From Actinernus sp. WN-2022 (taxonomy: Eukaryota > Cnidaria > Anthozoa > Actiniaria > Actinernidae): a stretch of 64,000 bases of DNA. This document shows, piece after piece, positions 33,491 to 43,843 of this stretch. Location of the stretch: NCBI GenBank assembly GCA_030867875.1, contig JAOWCC010000577.1, positions 84,673,740 to 84,737,739 of the forward strand. Direction: 5' to 3'. Numbering within the stretch: the stretch's first letter is position 1; the number at the start of each line of letters is the position of its first letter. Made by a program: the position numbers and the translations under genes. Below the pieces are notes generated by a model. The model did no database searches, had not been told where the DNA came from, and saw only the letters and a list, made by a program, of their open reading frames with translations.

Positions 33491-34702
33491 ATGGGATATC
33501 TCGATAACACGCTTGATGACGAAGAATGTTTCCTACTTCACGACTTTTATCAATCAAAAAATCCTGATTTCTAGTACAACTCATATCCACTCTTTGATCT
33601 CGACGAAATCGATACCGCCGAGTGTTTTGCTGAATTCCAAGTTCAAAAGTGGGATCAGTATTCCTCAACTTGCCGAGGCGCTTCAAATTCCACCAACCTT
33701 CTCCTGTGAACAGCGTTTTGTGTGCGATGGAATTGAAGGACTTTGTATGCTGTTACGGCGACTTTCGTATCTTTGCAGGTACGGAGACATGGTGTCACGA
33801 TTTGCAAAACCAGTGGCTGTGTTAAGCATGGTTACCAACACTGTACTTGACTATGTTTACGACCTACATAGCCATGGAATTACAAACTGGAATAACACAG
33901 TTATGAGCCCAGCCCAGCTTCAACTCTATGCCGATACCATGTCAGCAACGGGTGCCCCTCTGGCCAACTGTTTTGGTTTCACTGACGGAACTGTTAGACC
34001 CATAAGCCGCCCAAGACAAAAGCAGAGAATTGTTTACAATGGGCATACGAGAGTACACGCTCTAAATTTTTAGTCTGTGGCTCTACCGAATGGCAACATA
34101 GGCAATTTGTATGGACCCATGGGTAAGATAAATTTCATTTGTATATTTACAGCTTTTCAACTCTTAGGGGCTGGTAATAAATTAGCAGGGGGAGGGGGTG
34201 GAGAATGCAATCAAAAAGTCTAAAAAGATATAACCCTCCACAGATAATAAGTATGAACTATTTTGCCCCTCTCCTAGCTAATATACAAAAAAAGTTAAGA
34301 GTAGACTGTATTATATATATAACCCCCCTTTTGCAATGGCCCATATTTTTAAAAGAGCCATTTTTCGGGAGTTCAGAAAATTATGACCCTCCCCCATTAT
34401 CCTCCTCCCATGCTAATTCTCCTCATGGCCGCCCAATGTGCTTGTATGGGCATCCAGCATACCCACTGAGAGTTCATCTTCACGGAACTTTCAATAATGG
34501 TGTTTTAACCCCACCCATGCAGGAATTTAATACTAGAAAGAGTGCAGTGAGGGTATCAGTGGAATGGTTTTTTGGAGATATAATCAACTATTTAAAATTC
34601 GTAGATTTCAAAAAGAACTTGAAAATAGGATGGCGTAGCATTGGCAAGATGTATATAGTCTGTGCAATTGCGCAATGCATTAACATGTCTCTATGGAAAT
34701 GA
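33491..34702 (+). pseudogene. PIF/Harbinger transposase (HARBI1-like), one catalytic residue lost
   Basis: Begins MGYLDNTLDDEECFLLHDFY at 33491. Several frame changes follow (near 33640, 34075), and a probable intron runs from GTAAGA at about 34123 to about 34420. Family blocks: IPPTFSCEQRFVCDGIEG, LCMLLRRLSYLCRYGDM, NCFGFTDGTVRPISRP (first catalytic Asp in FTDGT), YNGHTRVHALNF, YGHPAYPLRVHL, and SVEWFFGDIINYL (catalytic Glu). These order as in DDE_Tnp_4/Harbinger transposases, which cut and paste PIF/Harbinger DNA transposons in the nucleus. The second catalytic Asp normally found before PAYPL is His here, so even a repaired frame would be inactive. No partner Myb/SANT gene or terminal repeats were found nearby. 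Confidence 0.75.
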
Positions 34703-35565
34703 AACATCTGTATTATTTTGTCTAGACCCACCAAACCTGCAAGATTACTTTGTGTGATTAGGTTAATCTCCAAACTAAAAGAAGTCTAAGAAAACTGTTT
34801 TGTTTAAATCTTTTTCTCCCCCCTCCCTCCCTACTTCACAAAAATAAATATAAGTTAGCCAAACAACATATCTAAAGGAACTGTATCTGTATACCATTAA
34901 AGAGATAACAGGTTTTTTTCAGAAAGTAACAGCATAACAGATGTCTGTAAAACATCATGAACACTACTTTAATAATTTGTAACATATAAGGAAATGTCAG
35001 GAACCCATATCTAGGAGCATCCATCCTGCATACTAGGCCTATGTCAAAGCGTTTTCAAAAGTTAGGCTATTTTTAGAATGGTTTCCCACTCTTCTTGGAT
35101 TTCAATCATTCCTAAAGGAATAAAATCACAAAAGCGGAACAGCCATGTTGTTGTAAAACCAAAAGTAGCTAATGAGGCAAATTTTGTTCCACCACTGGTG
35201 AAACCCACTAATTGGCGGCAAAAACGATCTAAAAGTAGTCCAACTTGTGAAAACGCTGTGACAGCTATATAGCCTCCTGGACATGTCAAACAGGGTATTC
35301 AAGAGAAAGTGTAAAGCGATAAGAGATTTGAAATAAGCCCAATATTGATAATAGTGTAAAATATTCCTGGCAGCCCCTTCTGATACTTTTCCTCGAATGA
35401 ATTACCACCAGTAGTACTAAATAACCCTCTCCGCTTAAGTCGTCTGTAAATTTCAAACCTAGCTACCAAACCAACATAACCCCCTCCCCACAATATTACC
35501 GACCCCCACTACCCTAATAAATGAAATCCCTTTAATGCAATTATTTTCATACCAAAAATATATTT
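34703..35565. other. Non-coding stretch right of the Harbinger copy
   Basis: No gene recognised. The 34190-34400 and 35380-35510 areas are rich in CCCCTCC-type runs. The second Harbinger gene expected in complete elements is not visible. Confidence 0.4.
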
Positions 35566-35900
35566 AAACATGTCTACATCTATAATTATCATAGTATCAT
35601 GTCATAGTATAATGGGCAAAGTACAAGAAAATAAATTTTGGCGAAAAGTAATGGGATCGAAATACAAATGTCAGTATTGCCTCGTAAGGAAAGACTGAGT
35701 AAGTAATGCTAAAGTAAACATTGGCAAGAGTAGTATATAATGTGCCGGTTCTGGCGCAGTGAAAGTCCCCAGCTGGTTTTTGTGAGTTGAGCAAGCACAT
35801 AAGCGTCCGCGTAGATGAATAATTGCCAATTATTTGCCTACTTCACGGCGCGTTCGCGTAGATAAATAATTGGCAAAAAATAAATCTACCCAAGCGGGCT
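35566..35900. repeat. Dispersed repeat related to the 50.2-50.9 kb block (inverted)
   Basis: The left half (CAAAGTACAAGAAAATAAAT, GGCGAAAAGTAATGGGATC) is the R repeat that occurs near 51.0, 52.9 and 59.1 kb and inverted near 50.7 and 51.5 kb. The right half (TATAATGTGCCGGTTCTGG to ATAATTGGCAA at 35875) is the inverse of 50160-50375, including the CTACGCGAACGCG minisatellite motif. The whole block is therefore an inverted copy of the 50.2-50.9 kb arrangement lacking its central frame. Confidence 0.7.
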
Positions 35901-36365
35901 CGCCAGAACTCTTTCCCCGGGGACCCTTAGAATATCCCGCCCCCACCCCCAAGCGGGCCCCCCACCCCCTTTCTCGGGGGACCCTTGGAATAGCCCGGCC
36001 CCGGTGACCCTCCCTGCTTTAAGAATACAAAGATAGAAGGTTAACAAAAAAGCAAAATTGTAGCTTCTCCAGAACCCCTCTAAGGAACATTTTCACCTTC
36101 TCCTTACTTCTCCTTTTCGTCCTTAGACGGGTTTTTGCTTTTTTTGTATGTTTGCCAGCCGGCTTCTTTGGCTGTATGCTTTGGATCCTACCCTAACTGG
36201 TTGAGATACAACCGGCACTCCCGAAGAGCGCTACCCAAGCACCGGACTCAGGTATGGTATTATTTGTCATTGCCCTACATCTTCTTTTCTGCCACATCGA
36301 TCGACGCGCTACGACTGGTGTGGAGCGGGGAGCTTTCTACCCAAAACCAGCCGGTCTACCACATG

Positions 36366-36448
36366 TGGACCACCAGACTCGAACTCTACGCTTGAGAGCC
36401 TCCCCTTTTCTCTCACGCCCAGCGCCGAACCGTTGGGCCACATATGCT
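36366..36448 (-). repeat. tRNA-like sequence, possible SINE head
   Basis: On the minus strand TGGCCCAACGG matches the Pol III A-box consensus, with CCCA/TGGG able to form the D stem, and about 50 bases later GAGTTCGAGTC matches a B box. A TGAGAG/CTCTCA stem lies between them, but its 11-base loop is too large for a normal anticodon arm, and extra bases separate the B box from the possible acceptor pairing. It is therefore more likely a tRNA-derived SINE or a decayed tRNA than a functional tRNA gene. Confidence 0.3.
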
Positions 36449-36499
36449 AGACGAAAGCTCTACCGGCGAAAATTATATTTATGTCTGGCTGGATGATGC

Positions 36500-36785
36500 A
36501 ATCGCGTGATCCGGTCTGGCGTGACGTTTATTGGCATATGAACCAGACAGTCGTTCTTTGACAACTTGTAAATAAACTCCTCGCTGGCTTCGTTCGAAAG
36601 AAATATGGAATTAGTTTTCTCCACCAGGCTTCCTAGTTTTGGCGCATTTCTTTTCTCAACTCGGCACGAATTTGTTCTGTGTTTTTGGCCACTATCTTGT
36701 CGAGCCTTTTGTCGAATTTAGAGCTTCAAGGTCTCGTATTTGTCCACCGTAGTGATGACACCGCAACCAGTTTGAATCATTAATT
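36500..36785 (-). pseudogene. Second remnant of the E1-type minus-strand gene, left edge of E2
   Basis: Minus-strand fragment similar to 13947-14129 and 27267-27455: on the plus strand CGGCACGAATTTGTTCTGTG and CAAGGTCTCGTATTTGTCCA correspond to the same positions in those copies (CTTTCCGAATTTGTTCCACA; CATAGTCTCGTACTTATCTG). It ends where the L1/Tx1-like LINE begins, and the capsid gene of E2 resumes on the LINE's other side, in the same relative order as in E1. This makes it the probable left remnant of E2, with about 4 kb of E1-type genes deleted. Confidence 0.45.
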
Positions 36786-37006
36786 TGCTGTTATATTAGT
36801 AGTAAGCGTCTTGCTCTGTATACCTTCTTGATTTTCTTTTCTTGTGTTGAATGTATTTATTATTATTATTTTTCTTTCTTTTAATATATATATTGTAATG
36901 TTAAAAAAGAAATATTCATGTAAGTTATTTGTTTAATATAAAATAAAATATGTGAAAAAAATGACGCTAACAGCGACACACAAAATATACACACATCACC
37001 AGGATA

Positions 37007-38696
37007 TCAAACATTCTTTGTAGTATTTAGGCAAGTATAGTGGAAGTTTAGAGTACTCAAAGTTACAATGAAATAAAAAAATACCACCGACTTTTTTTTT
37101 AGAGAGTGATTAAGAATGATTTTCCAGAAACCCGGTTCATCTTGTAAAAACCTTTTAACGCATATAATTCCCTGTGTTTCTGTAAACGATTCAATATCAG
37201 GCATCGCTAAACCTCCATTTTCAATGGTGTTTACTAGTGCAAGTCTCTTTACCTTATCTTTACCTTTCCAAATAAACTCATATAAAATTTGATTTATTTC
37301 CTTAATAAAGCTCTTATTTCATGATATATGAGCTAAAGGATACAATATTTTCGGAATGGCAAATGTTTTGATTATTTGTATTTTCCCTATTAGGGTAAGA
37401 CCTCTCCATTTCCATCCTCTTAAAATGCTTTTTAACGAATTAATTATATAATCAAAATTAAGTTTCTTTGAGAGAGCTTGATCGTAAGTAAAATAAATCC
37501 CAAGTATTTTCACCACTGATTTGAATTCCCTAACTCCCAATTCTTCTGGCAAGATTTGCATCGAACCAAGGCAAGAAATCTCCGTTTTATCTTCATTTAA
37601 TTTCAACCCAGAATACAGGCCGAATTCTCGAATGATAGTCATCAAAGATGAATAAGATTCCTTATCTCTAAGAAATGCAGTCAGGTCATCAGCGAATATA
37701 ACAATCTTTATTTCATGGCCATCCACTATTATTCCTCTAATGCAGATTGCTAAAGTCTCTAAGACAAGTATAAATAGATACTGGGATAGAGGATCGCCTT
37801 GGCGAACTCCTTTTGTGACCTCGAAAAAGGGAATTATTCATAACACTACTTGTAATGTTCTTGTAAAATGTATCAATCAAATGAGTCAAAAGCTTTTTCA
37901 AAACCAATCGTAGTCAATAGCGAGTTGATATGATTTGCTTTTGTAAAGGATAGTAAATCATCTATTGTTCTTGCCGCGTCGAAAATGGTACGACCTTTTA
38001 CAAATGCATTCAATTCTGATTAAAGTTTGTAATTTTTGGAAAGACCTTTTCTAGTCTTTTTGCAATTACCTTTCAGCCTATTTTTACGTCAACGTTTATT
38101 AATGAAATGGGCCTCCAGTTTTTAATCAGGCGCCTGTCTTTATCTTTTTTGTCAATTAAAATAATAATAGCCTGTTTTTGGGAGGCTGACAGTTCACCAA
38201 ACTTGTAACAATAATTTCAACAATAACCAATAAACCATTTAGAAGCAGCCAAAAGGATTTATAGAATTCAATTGTTAAGCAACGCCTCCTGATGTTTTAT
38301 TGTTCTGGAATGAGGATAACACATTGAAACACTCTAACTGAGTAAGCTGACCTTCACATGAATCTCGCATAGTTTTGGATTACTTAGGTATTTTAGGTGA
38401 GTTTAGAAAAGGATAGAGAAGTTCGTCAACATATTTTGTTCACAGTAAAGGTAAAAAGAATGCAACTCATCCATTATTACTTTGGGATGAACTTTTTCCT
38501 TTTCATTTATTAATAATTTTCTCACCACGTTCTTTTTCTTTTTTGTGTTTTCTAAATTAAGAAAGTATTTAGTGTTTTTCTCGCACTTTTCATACCATGA
38601 CCGAATTATAGTTCCCTGCAATATATAATCATATTCTGCTTCATATTTATCTTTAATAGATCTTCTAAAACTTCTGTCGACGGAGATTGTGCACAC
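37007..38696 (-). pseudogene. LINE reverse transcriptase, degenerate
   Basis: The linker (KCEKNTKYFLNLENTKKKKN near 38560) is typical of L1/Tx1 elements. The central palm is damaged between about 38400 and 37750, though TKGVRQGDPLSQYLF can still be read near 37810. The catalytic block VIFADDLTAFLRDKESY (near 37690), LYSGLKLNEDKTEISCLG and LTLIGKIQIIKTFAIPKIL follow, and the C-terminus reads GLAMPDIESFTETQGI near 37200-37190. The FADD box is intact. The clade call L1/Tx1 rests on the LTAFL and SGLKLN..KTE..WLG-like context. Stops and deletions make it non-functional. Confidence 0.75.
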
Positions 38697-38799
38697 TTCT
38701 TTTCTGCTAAATTAATCTTATGCTGGATAAGTTTGAGTTTTTCCCTTTTCTTCTGTGCTTACAACACTTTATAGTTTCTTGTCTAATTTAACTCTGACA

Positions 38800-39631
38800 T
38801 CATATTCTTCGTCTGGCTATTTCTTTGAGCCAGCTCGGCCAATATGTTTTAATATCATCCATATATTGTTTATCTTCTGCAAGGCTATTATTAAATTTCC
38901 AAAAATGCGGTCCATGCTTAACATCAGCAATACTATTTATACTAAGGCTTATTGCAGAATGGTCAGATTTAATTGAGCTATTTATATTGAATTTGTTGAC
39001 ATCAACTTGCAACAAATCACTTATCAGCCAATAGTCGAGACGTCTTCGAATTAACTTTTTTTTTGCCTCCAAGAAACTCTTTTAATATCGGGATTCCTTA
39101 TTCTCCAGATATCCACAAGATCATTTTCCAGTATGCTATCATTAAGAAATTTTGTAGAAGCCTTTATAGAGGGTGTTCCTCCTGAACAGTCCAAAGATTG
39201 ATCAAAAGTTATATTTAAATCTCCCCCTACCAAAATCATGTGACTAGTAAGCGCTTCCGATTTTTCAATAATATCTGCAATTATTTTGAAAAAATGGGTT
39301 TGTTCATTTATTTTGACTGGAGCGTTAACATTAACTAGTAAAACCAAGGTATCCTGAATTAAAGCTTCGATCGCTACATACCTTCCTTCATCATCACAAT
39401 AAAGAGACTGAACTTTAAAATCTAATGAGCTTCGTATTAAAATCAACACTCCTTTGCTGTGATTGGTGCCGTGAGGGCTCCACTCCATTGTTTCCGCCAC
39501 TCATTTTCAACTTCTTTTGTACTAAACGTTTCTTGTAAATAATAGATATCCGCCCCTTGGTCATTTAACCAATTAAAAATACGTATTATTTTATCTTTAT
39601 TTCGGATGCTTCGAACATTCAAAGATAACAT
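38800..39631 (-). pseudogene. LINE apurinic endonuclease domain
   Basis: Starts MLSLNVRSIRNKDKIIRIFN near 39631, then YYLQETFSTKEVENEW (the catalytic Glu of QET), ILIRSSLDFKVQSL, MILVGGDLNITFDQSLD (GDLN motif) and, after a frame change near 39051, RRLDYWLISDLL and SDHSAISLSI (the SDH catalytic motif). All the key motifs of the exonuclease-endonuclease-phosphatase fold used by L1-type LINEs to nick target DNA are present in order. A frame change near 39500 and another near 39051 disrupt the reading frame. It is continuous with the reverse-transcriptase part downstream. Confidence 0.75.
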
Positions 39632-40465
39632 TTTAAATTGTAGGTTCTGTTTACTCCGACGCTAGGGAAATATATCGTACTGGTTCCGGGTAGCCTAACG
39701 CTCTGGGAACCCTAGGGCTGTCTGGGGGGTCACCGCGTTGTTGCCAATGTTGGTCGCGCTTTGGTCTCGCGTAGAGTCAACAAAATGGGCTGAGAGGTGC
39801 TCGAAGACATCACTCAGCCCGACCTGCTCCAAGTCTATGCCGATCTGTGCCTCACCTCCAATGAACGCGAGGCCCGTGTGCGGCAGGGTATTCAGCCTCA
39901 GAACGTCAACAAGCTCCGCTCTAGGGCTGGTGATAAAGAAACCTCGAACACAGCCGACAACGTGCTTCTGACCGCGTACGGAACAAAGTACCGAATACCA
40001 GTCGACTTCTATGCGGTTACAAAACACGGTAACCTGTACCCCTATGCCCTGTAGGACACCCTCTCCTTTAAGTTGACGCTATCACCCGCATGTGTACGTT
40101 TACCAACATCCAGCTGGAATATGAGGTCATCGAAGACGCAACTCTTGCTGCGGAGGCCTTAAATGCTTACTCCACAGGCACTGCCTTCTTATACGATTAC
40201 ACCACCAACTTCAGGTCCATTACGGTAAATCGAGCAACAGCCACGCTGATATCAGAGTCCATCCACGCCCAGCGCCGCCCCTTTACTGGGCTACTGCTCC
40301 TATTCATTGAACCCTACGCCGCAGGATAACTAACATCGAGATCGACGTGAATTGTGTTGTCAACTGATTGTTCCAAGCTGGTCAGCTATCACTGCGAGGG
40401 GGTGGTTCAGTGGTGGTGGAGCTGCCGGAACAGATATGACCCCAAAGAAGTTCTATAAAAACAGG

Positions 40466-40799
40466 TTCGCTGTCCTCGTCGACTGTCGTACTGCAAAAGA
40501 CTCAGACGTCCACGGCAATGGGCTAGCTCAAGTGGGTGGTGGGAAAGATATCCAGTACATCGTAGTTTGTAAACATAGTCTGCACAAATCTGCTGTCCCA
40601 TCACAATGGAAGATATCTAGGATGCACACATGTTCGCTGTCTTCGTCGACTGTCGTACTGCAAAAGACTCAGACGTCCACGGCAATGGGTTAGCTCAAGT
40701 TGGTGGCGGGAAATATATCCAGTACATCGGAGTTTGTAAACATAGTCTGCACAAATCTGCTGTCCCATCACAATGGAAGATATCTAGGATGCACACTAC
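40466..40799. repeat. 167-bp tandem duplication across the capsid-LINE junction
   Basis: 40466-40632 and 40633-40799 are near-identical (for example TTCGCTGTC at 40466 and 40633; AAGATATCTAGGATGCACAC at the end of each). Each copy contains the capsid segment DCRTAKDSDVHGNG followed by the first LINE bases, so the duplication arose after the LINE inserted. Confidence 0.9.
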
Positions 40800-42350
40800 C
40801 CACAAGAAGGGAAACCCCTCAGAGAGAGGAAATTACAGGCCCCTTCAAATGCTGAGTTTCCCAAGCAAACTACTGGACGGAATAGTGTGTGAAGACCTAG
40901 ACCTACAGCTGTCGGACACCTAAATGATAATCAGTGGGGATTTCGTCAAGGACGATACACTGAGGGACTTCTAATATACCTGAGAGAAACCTGGAGAATG
41001 GCTTTGCACAATAGACAAGTAGTCGGTGTAGTGTACATTGACTTCCAGAAAGCATTTTATACGGTCTCCCACGCAATACTGAAATACAAGCTGCAAGCTA
41101 TGGGAATAAATGGAGATATTCTTGACTGGGTGATTAGCTACCTTTAGGATACGGAACAGTTTGCTGTAGTTAATGGTTGCTGTAGTAACAAGCCAGTTAG
41201 CTCAGTGTGGTGTGCCATATGCCCCATGCTTGGACTCCGATTCTTCTCATATTATATTAATAATCTGTGTGACTCTATTACGGAGGGCAATCTGGTCATG
41301 TATGCTGACGACACAACATTATTTCTCATTGGTAACAATGTGGATGAAGTAGCTGATGGCTTAAATAGAGCTTTATTTGACATAAACACCTGGTGTAGAA
41401 ACAACAAACTCACCATACATACTGGAAAATCTGAGGCCATGATCATGTCCCATAGAACCTTTTGCGGCCCACTTAAACCTATTAAGCTAGGTGATAAGAC
41501 CTTGAGTTTTGTATCTGAAACCAGATGCCTGGGAGTCACTATAGACTCATAGCTGTGTTGGAACAGTCACGTTGAAATTATGTGTAAATCTTTTGGAAAG
41601 AAGGTCAACCAACTAAGAATATTTCAATATCTACCAAAGAACACCTTAGAAGCAATCTACTTTACTAGTATTGTCCCTACCGTCACTTACTGTAATTTGG
41701 TCTGGGGCACCTGTTTGCCTTCCTTAATAAATGAACTAGAACATGTACATGTAAGGGCTGCTAAAATTATACATAGCCTACCCAGTAATATCTCAAATCA
41801 AGATGCCTTATCGGCCACTGGATGGGAGCCTCTTAGTAATTTTTATAAAAAGAAATTGCTCACCCTAATGTATAAAGTACATAATAATCTAACTCCAGAT
41901 AGGATTACTAGCCTATTCAGCCTTAATATCAATTCCAATTATAGCCTACGTAATAAGAGCACCTTTGTACTACCTCGATTTAATTTAGACATAGGTATAA
42001 CTGCACTAAAATATAAGGGACCATTGGCTTGGAACCTCTTACTTTCTGTGAACTGTTTCAAACATTATTTAAAACAGAGTAAATATAGGATCATTTTAAA
42101 CAATATGTCCTTTATGAAAGAAGCTTCTTTAATTTTACATAAGAATTCAAATTTTATATACTATTGACTAATTTATTATGTTTTATTATTGTACTTAGTT
42201 TTCTCTTATCATTATTGTATATAGGACAGATATAGGTTCATTTTTAATGTTAATATATTATATATTAGTGTAATAGAAGTAGGTCCACATCAGCTTTAGC
42301 TGCCTATAATTTAACCTACTGTATACCAAATAAAGTATGTATGTATGTAT
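40556..42350 (+). mobile_element. 5'-truncated CR1/Rex-like LINE inserted in the E2 capsid gene
   Basis: Plus-strand reverse transcriptase remnant: AVPSQWKISRMHTTHKKGNP, YRPLQMLSFPSKLLDGIV, GVVYIDFQKAFYTVSHAI, MYADDTTLFLIGNN (intact YADD box), WCRNNKLTIHTGKSEAMIMS, TRCLGVTIDS, then the C-terminal LVWGTCLPSLINELEHVHVR and GWEPLSNFYKKKLLTLMYK. A short AT-rich 3' part ends in TATGTATGTATGTATG (about 42335-42350), a microsatellite tail as in CR1/Rex-type elements. It lacks its endonuclease and N-terminal domains, which is normal 5' truncation. Stops at 40921, 41145 and 41550 inactivate it. Clade assignment is from motif context only. Confidence 0.75.
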
Positions 42351-42424
42351 GAGTGAGGATTCTGGCAACGTAAACATGCACAGTTGATGGTATTGAATAG
42401 AAGGCTACAGAGTGGAGCATACTA

Positions 42425-43077
42425 ATGGTTTCCCTAGTAGAACACGTGCCATTCAGCGCTTTGATCGTTGGCCCCACGAACTGCGGAAAAACAGCATGCC
42501 TCGTGGAGCTACTGCGTGGCCCTATCCGCGTTAAGTTCGAGTACATAATTTTGATTTGCCCCACGTACCCTTATAACAAAACCTACATAGGTTTTGCCCA
42601 TAAAGACCCCCATTTCTTTGTCATCATACCCAGGCAAGACGCTGTAGATGCCGCGCTTCGTTTGTGCGCTTGCTTCTTCGAAGGAACGAACACTCTGCTG
42701 ATCCTCGATGACTGTGCCGCCAGTCAGGATTTGAAACAGCGCTCAGACGAGTTGGTCCACCTGGCCTTCTCTGGACGCCACATCGGGCTCAGCATTTGGA
42801 TGCTCACCCAGCAGCTCACGAGCATCTGTAAGCCCTTCCATGATAACGTGGCATCTGTCGTTGCTTTTCACACCAATTCGGAGTGGGATACCAAGACCCT
42901 CTTCGATGCCTACGGTGGGGGACTGGGGCGGGAGGAAAACAAATGATGACAAGAGAGCTCCGAGAGGGCAAGTTTGCACGCACTTGTTTGTGTCTGCGTC
43001 ACCCCTTTGCTACTGTATTGGAGATACCTGCACCCTTTGCATATGTAGCCCGTCATGAACGACAAATAATTCGATGA
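42425..43077 (+). pseudogene. A32/FtsK-HerA-type packaging ATPase of E2 (frameshift)
   Basis: Homologue of 19610-20234. It has Walker A VGPTNCGKTACLVELL and Walker B LLILDDCAASQ, followed by FSGRHIGLSIWMLTQQLTSI. The frame is lost near 42925, where the first frame runs into a stop at 42946; the C-terminal part continues in another frame (FARTCLCLRHPFATVLEIPA) to TGA at 43075-43077, overlapping the start of gene X. The same C-terminal region is also out of frame in E1. Nucleotide-binding residues are intact; the protein as encoded is truncated. It directly follows the capsid stop with the TAATG overlap. Confidence 0.75.
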
Positions 43078-43510
43078 GCTTATGGGGGAGCTCGGCATCG
43101 CGGAAGCTACCGAACCGGACCCGGTCGATGAGCAACGGGAATTCCTAACGGTATTAGCTGCAATAGGGTCTTGCGAGGAATACCTAGGAAATGACCTCTC
43201 GCTAGGGGAGGTAGCCCGGCTGCCGGAGAAGGATGTAAAGAAACTCCACAGCAGGTATCAAGCCATCGTAGCCCAACAAGTGGCTGATGGCTTGGTTGGT
43301 GGAGTCCTCCGTTTTGCAACTCGAGTCATTGCGGCTATACTTCCCATGGATGACGAGCAGGTACTGATTGAGGACCTCCGCGGCGACGTGACCATACGTA
43401 AGGAGATGGGCTCTGCAGTGGGGCTAATGATATTACACACCGGTCGGCTCACTGCCTTGGCGTCTGGTGCAATGCATATTGCAAACCATACGATCGTCCC
43501 TCTCTATTGA
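43055..43510 (+). pseudogene. Gene X of E2, stop after codon 4
   Basis: The ATG at 43055 corresponds to the E1 gene X start; a TAA at 43067-43069 interrupts it, and the frame then stays open to 43510 from an internal ATG at 43082 (MGELGIAEATEPDPVDEQRE). Conserved blocks with E1: EYLGNDLSLGEVARLPEKDV, RYQAIVAQQVADGLVGG and the amphipathic GLMILHTGRLTALASGAM. Because only the first few residues are lost, an N-terminally shortened product remains possible. The function is unknown; conservation of the block directly after the ATPase in both elements indicates a structural or packaging role (inference). Confidence 0.5.
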
Positions 43511-43679
43511 AGCCCCACAACCTGATAGTAACATGCAAGTTGCCGTATCTGGAAGTGAAACCGAAAGTGGAGCCGAAAGGTGAGGACGAACCCCCTTCGC
43601 TATTGCTCGAGTTTATAGGTGTGAGAATGGCACTGATCAATCTGTATATTCAGTACAGGAAATACCACTGCTGATCCAA

Positions 43680-43808
43680 GCTTACCATAATTACCATAAC
43701 TACCTCAAGGCTTACCCTAATTACCTCAAGGCTTACCCTAATTACCTCAAGGCTTACCTAATTACTTCAAGTCGTGCCCTATTTACCTCAAGTCTTACTC
43801 TATTTACT
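43680..43808. repeat. Tandem repeat, unit about 21 bases
   Basis: Roughly six variant copies of CTTACCCTAATTACCTCAAGG lie between gene X and the next gene. The repeat is unlike anything in E1 at the equivalent place and may be a local expansion or a regulatory array. Confidence 0.85.
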
Positions 43809-43843
43809 GCAATTTAGAGCGACGAATGTAAGACCCTTTAACC

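Larger units (their letters stand above)
36800..39640 (-). mobile_element. L1/Tx1-like LINE next to the E2 capsid gene
   Basis: Minus-strand non-LTR retrotransposon, endonuclease at the right and reverse transcriptase at the left. Its 5' end abuts capsid-derived sequence at about 39655. The left limit is placed where the coding C-terminus gives way to T-rich DNA (36830-36900 contains TTATTATTATTATTTTTC). Internal stops and frame changes make it inactive. Target-site duplications could not be recognised. Confidence 0.7.
39655..42427 (+). pseudogene. MCP: Candidate major capsid protein of E2, truncated on the left and split by a LINE
   Basis: Homologous to 18.49-19.61 kb of E1. The left end begins at the equivalent of PTLGENIVLVPS, directly after the L1/Tx1-like LINE. 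Recognisable parts: LLQVYADLCLTSNEREARVR, LLTAYGTKYRIPVDFYAV, a TAG at 40052-40054, then after a frame change CTFTNIQLEYEVIEDATLAA and RRPFTGLLLLFIEPYAAG, another stop at 40327, and FAVLVDCRTAKDSDVHG. Around 40540-40560 the gene is interrupted by the CR1/Rex-like LINE; its last bases reappear at about 42350 (GGCAACGTAAACATGCAC) and end in TAATG shared with the ATPase start, exactly as in E1. The stop at 40052-40054 is at the same codon as the E1 stop at 18913. Confidence 0.6.

Noticed and set aside
35062..35289. Hydrophobic minus-strand frame as the missing second Harbinger gene
   Set aside because: It has no Myb/SANT features, and the hydrophobic composition fits neither Harbinger protein.
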